A DNA stretch of 64,000 bases from Aphrocallistes beatrix. Its lineage: Eukaryota; Porifera; Hexactinellida; Sceptrulophora; Aphrocallistidae. Positions 61,801-64,000 of the stretch are shown here, piece after piece. Location: NCBI GenBank assembly GCA_963281255.1, contig OY725502.1:3472001-3536000 (forward strand), given 5' to 3'. The stretch's first letter is position 1; each line of letters starts with the position of its first letter. The translations under genes were made by a program, and so were the position numbers. The notes under the pieces are model-generated. The model saw only the letters and a list, made by a program, of their open reading frames with translations. It did not search any database and was not told the origin of the DNA.

Positions 61801-63740
61801 TTACCACTGCTCTGAATTCCCAAAACTGAGATGACAAATATTTTTTTATCAGCGCCAATAAGTTCAGTGAGACAGTTAAGAACCTCTGATACCCACTGTA
61901 TTGGAACGTGGTTAACGTCTCCATTAACAATCTCAAATGAATGTCCTTGGAGAATTAAGTTTGCCATGATGCCAGGGAGCAGGGTTGGACGATATTTCAA
62001 CTGAGTTTTTACTAATGCTTTCTTTTGGGGATCATGAATTGAATGAAAAGCCTCATATGCTTGACCAATTTCGCGAAATACATGTTCAATGCCAAAGGAG
62101 GATTGAGTAATGCGTTTAGCAGTATCCAAAAGTTTCGATTTAGCTTCTTTTTGCATATCATCTCTTTTCTTTATATCTTTCACAGTCGAATGAACTGAAT
62201 ATGATTCAATCATCCATTTTTTATATTCAATGTATAAGACTGGAAGGTGTTCCCTGGATACGGAGTTTAAATAATTCTTAAGAAGTTCCCAAAATAAATA
62301 AAATCCACATTTATCTTTGGATATACGAGTGCATTGTGTCAGTATACCTGAAAGTAAAATGGAAGGCTTGGATAAAAAATCTACTTGGGAAGACCTAGCT
62401 TCCAATTGATCCTTTTCCAGATTACAGTAATACTCTTCAAATTTACTCATGCTACTGTTCACAAGTTGCTGTAAACACCTGTCAGCTTCAGCCCAATCTC
62501 CGAACTTTTCTTGAAGCGGTAACAGTCGTCGCTTCAGTTCTCCTAAAGATTTTGCACTTGAAGAAACTTGATTAGTTATAGTACCAAAATCTTTACAGAT
62601 AGAATCAATTGTTTTTTGATTTGATGAAATTTCTTCCCCCAATGTATCACATGATATTTTAAGTTCAGTCGCAATTTCGATACATTTTGTTAATGTTATT
62701 AGTGGTTGTTTGTTATCATTTAGACACTGTGAAATCGAATTTTCTATTAATTCTAAGTTTTGACAGGTATTTTTTTTCTTCAGACCGATCGTCTTATTTT
62801 TATCGTTCAATATATTGTAGAATGGTTCTTGAACGGGTGTTTTATTTGGCCTTCCTTTATAAATGAGAAAAATAACCTTAGCTTTGAAAGTATCATGAAT
62901 TTCTACTAGATACTTGGCAACATCCTGGGTGAGCTCAGAAAATGGGACAAACACATACACAATAGTTGAAATTTCTCCAAGAAATTTCCGTTGTTTAGAG
63001 AATTTACAAGCATCTCCTCTAAGGTTAAGCATTATGTAAGGATGATTTATTATATTACTTTTCTTCCATTTCGCAAGGTACCAAGCAATCTCAACTGTCC
63101 CATTCAGGAAAAATCTTTCCTTTGAGTTACCATTGCTATCTTTATGGAAAAAGTAATCATGTTTCATTTTGAGAATTCGATTCAGGAATTCCGACTTTTG
63201 ACTGTTCTCACATTCACAAACCCGCATAAAAGAAACTATTGGGAGGGGTTCTTCAACAGCTGAGAAGGATTTTGTATTTTCGTCGTCGACATAACGGCTC
63301 AATATAAGAGTTTGAAAGGCGAAATGATTAAAAGTTACCTCATTAGAGTTGGAATCATATGTTATAAGAGGGAGAGAGAGTTTACATTTATAGACTTGTT
63401 TCACGAGGGTTTGGCGGAATATTGGGTGTGACTTTATGAATAGATACAAAAATACATCCATTGGATGGATTACTCCATCATCTTCATCTTCAACTAGGAA
63501 ACCGGAAAGAGGATTGTCATTCGCAGCGGCAGAAGCAGGTTTGTGGGATTGATTAACTGATGATAGGTTGGGGAGCTCTCTACTGGAAGTATCGAGTAAC
63601 ATGATCCTTCTTAACATAAAAGAAGGTATATCAGACAGACAAGGGGGAGATGAGCTAGAGGAATCAAGGGATAGAGCATCGAAGAGAGTTATTTCGTGTT
63701 CCTCGAGAGATATGTTCATTTTTTTTGAAAATTTCTTCAT
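58815..63740 (-). CDS. very large inducible GTPase-like protein (GVIN/VLIG/URGCP family)
   Basis: 1641 residues in one exon. Dynamin-superfamily-related GTPase of the VLIG group (human URGCP 931, VLIG about 2400). The N-terminal half (about 80-620) is helical, with the family's conserved stretches (DVFLYLFIKSHPIFRQTLV; YRPTLLPGIMANLILQGHSFEIVNGD). The VLIG-type G domain begins at about 615 with P-loop GIQSSGKST (641-649), switch sequence SSGRCTRGVF, DTEGLRAPE (694-702) and FVHQNVGD in the G4 position. A long helical C-terminal section follows. Near the end, a Cys/His cluster CPFCREPCQLTAGEHEHYCG is probably a zinc site, then GITEWRDFYSKK. Members are cytosolic or nuclear and interferon-induced in vertebrates; the role in invertebrates is unproven but immune function is suspected. 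First ATG used; MNISLEE (residue 8) is an alternative. Confidence 0.88.
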   Translation of the reverse strand: MKKFSKKMNISLEEHEITLFDALSLDSSSSSPPCLSDIPSFMLRRIMLLDTSSRELPNLSSVNQSHKPASAAANDNPLSGFLVEDEDDGVIHPMDVFLYLFIKSHPIFRQTLVKQVYKCKLSLPLITYDSNSNEVTFNHFAFQTLILSRYVDDENTKSFSAVEEPLPIVSFMRVCECENSQKSEFLNRILKMKHDYFFHKDSNGNSKERFFLNGTVEIAWYLAKWKKSNIINHPYIMLNLRGDACKFSKQRKFLGEISTIVYVFVPFSELTQDVAKYLVEIHDTFKAKVIFLIYKGRPNKTPVQEPFYNILNDKNKTIGLKKKNTCQNLELIENSISQCLNDNKQPLITLTKCIEIATELKISCDTLGEEISSNQKTIDSICKDFGTITNQVSSSAKSLGELKRRLLPLQEKFGDWAEADRCLQQLVNSSMSKFEEYYCNLEKDQLEARSSQVDFLSKPSILLSGILTQCTRISKDKCGFYLFWELLKNYLNSVSREHLPVLYIEYKKWMIESYSVHSTVKDIKKRDDMQKEAKSKLLDTAKRITQSSFGIEHVFREIGQAYEAFHSIHDPQKKALVKTQLKYRPTLLPGIMANLILQGHSFEIVNGDVNHVPIQWVSEVLNCLTELIGADKKIFVISVLGIQSSGKSTLLNTMFGINFPVSSGRCTRGVFMQMIKVKEPLREDLGYDYMVLLDTEGLRAPELSGSLSYKKDNEMATFIVGLGDIALINVKGESHSEMQDILEITVIAFIRMKLTHSKPKCLFVHQNVGDIQAKTNLIIARKSLIDTLNEMTLCAAKQENKDLQFSQFCDVIEFNPEDDVYYFPGLFEGEPPMTSISSGYVENAEKLRTKLTTCCSHQNRSFLTMKQWKRKLSNLWKSVLNENFVFSYRNMLEVNCRVELDISLCSWYSDFAQKMAAIKSEYFNQLSNVEIHQVKDKLDIILTDLFDSTQNLSLDTEKLIMDSYFVRSQHKECLQQWNSETKRYFKSCRDREYKKVKEECDTISKVERQKQMIDENFASYRKEIVTKVRNLYEDKKASFGSEDSVQSFFDEIWKEWKSQIQIPVVGCVNIPRDLRQILLEIPHLQHLDVIAEKKYLIQDLTKYEVFGNSVFEEMAQVYGEDHADYNYYEIINLQTHRTTLGKKVKNFFRAAISPFSKEDKSTTTEERELKNFRSIIQNLDNQITTIIEQFPTNSNYCIDYFQVIIDQSVKAISEYNKTEKSSARESLILTNHFIFDFVFHQCCKAIEKFELLQEKYLEQNSLEIKLFHLENILNGSFSQLCAGIQSEDLCARLLMQITLDGMKRYLNDTILQLLHQLFVSDPEHDTLYTSRASLQLAVLKELAKKKDFQSYLRYIRFPFDYINSFIQRNIIEYSQKQTVLSNLMINLDVKMQDLMAQFIEASRFYPSEEGISSWVEWKQHYHNSIANNVRGVKLSDLEILDIHAVTNYRQFSDLFKEIIEDSCKKFDWQKWVQEILAKSSFTKLQESITDSLIECKALCPFCREPCQLTAGEHEHYCGSFHRPQGITEWRDFYSKKIVIEECTKSVRINQKFVYKDTWYNYSDYRSVDDIFKAWNILGQDSIDSKYWQWVLFLFQDDFVNCYGIVRNDKIDQNWSHLTEEEVIDDIEKHYQNYIFKTTNLT

Positions 63741-63859
63741 CTATTTCAATAATATATTATAAATTCTAATAGATCTCAAAAAGCTTGAATAGAAAATAAG
63801 TTAGTGAACCATTTAGTTGTACAAAAGGTTTTTGAATACAAATTTAAAGATCAAATTTG

Positions 63860-64000
63860 AATGGGCAAGGCCAGGAGCGCCGAACTTTTCGGAATCTATG
63901 GGCAATTTTGGAGTTGGGGGGGAGCTTGTGAGGGTACCCGGAGGGCTGGGGGACTCGAGTCCCCCCGGGTTCGGCGCCTATGGGCGTGGCTATCGATACC
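63860..64000. repeat. G/C-rich dispersed repeat, cut by window edge
   Basis: Contains CGAGTCCCCCCGGGTTCGGC GCCTATGGGCG-type sequence matching 56820-56985 in reverse. The left part (AGGAGCGCCGAACTTTTCGG) repeats the GCGCCGAAC motif, suggesting inverted ends. Truncated at 64000. Confidence 0.5.

Noticed and set aside
1..64000. tRNA, rRNA or bacterial-type operons
   Set aside because: No cloverleaf with A and B boxes, no rRNA-like stretch and no Shine-Dalgarno-spaced gene series was found by reading. A covariance-model scan would be needed to exclude small RNA genes.

Overview
This is an AT-rich nuclear segment from an animal. The genes are metazoan (TFIID subunit TAF2, nucleoporin Nup107, ER mannosidase I, an ADAP/centaurin-type protein, a TRAF-like protein, a very-large-inducible-GTPase-like protein, a fibronectin-III receptor). 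Most sit in one long uninterrupted reading frame, but two genes clearly carry GT-AG introns whose phases match. The intron-poor layout, the GVIN/VLIG-type GTPase and the unfamiliar multi-copy membrane proteins suggest an invertebrate with a compact genome, perhaps an early-branching one. The sequence alone does not identify the species.

Layout. 0-8.4 kb: calpain-like protease (-), TAF2 (-), then a divergent ADAP-like protein (+) whose ArfGAP arginine finger is lost. 10.1-15.3 kb: the 3' part of a multi-exon FN3 receptor (-), whose introns are filled with repeats. 16.4-17.7 kb: TRAF-like protein (-). 18.7-23.1 kb: a tandem array of three paralogous two-pass membrane proteins (+), with the middle copy truncated and the 3' UTR remnant of a lost copy. 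23.6-27.0 kb: ER class I alpha-mannosidase and a class-I (FluG/NodGS-like) glutamine synthetase, both (-). 28.2-35.9 kb: Nup107 (-), reconstructed here as four exons with an exact 3000-nt coding length; its three introns consist largely of transposons and one palindromic satellite. 36-38.5 kb: a repeat field. 38.8-51.3 kb: four paralogous 7-8-TM proteins arranged as a mirror image (A-, B-, C+, D+), with A carrying a single frameshift. 52.6-54.4 kb: a 12-bp palindromic satellite next to a dead Tc1/mariner element that was itself split by a hAT MITE with a perfect 8-bp target duplication. 55.1-56.3 kb: an orphan multi-TM protein (+). 58.8-63.7 kb: the giant GTPase (-).

The most unusual structure is the repeat fraction. 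Three unrelated minisatellites have unit lengths of 11, 11/12 and 12 bp, and all are built from self-complementary cores. At least one lies inside a dispersed element, and two lie inside introns. MITEs with intact target-site duplications are frequent and often sit just upstream of genes. Two copies of one MITE lie 126 and 139 bp upstream of two unrelated start codons.

No rRNA, tRNA, CRISPR array or bacterial-type operon was seen. Where a reading frame could be extended upstream through a non-ATG codon, the first ATG was used as the start.
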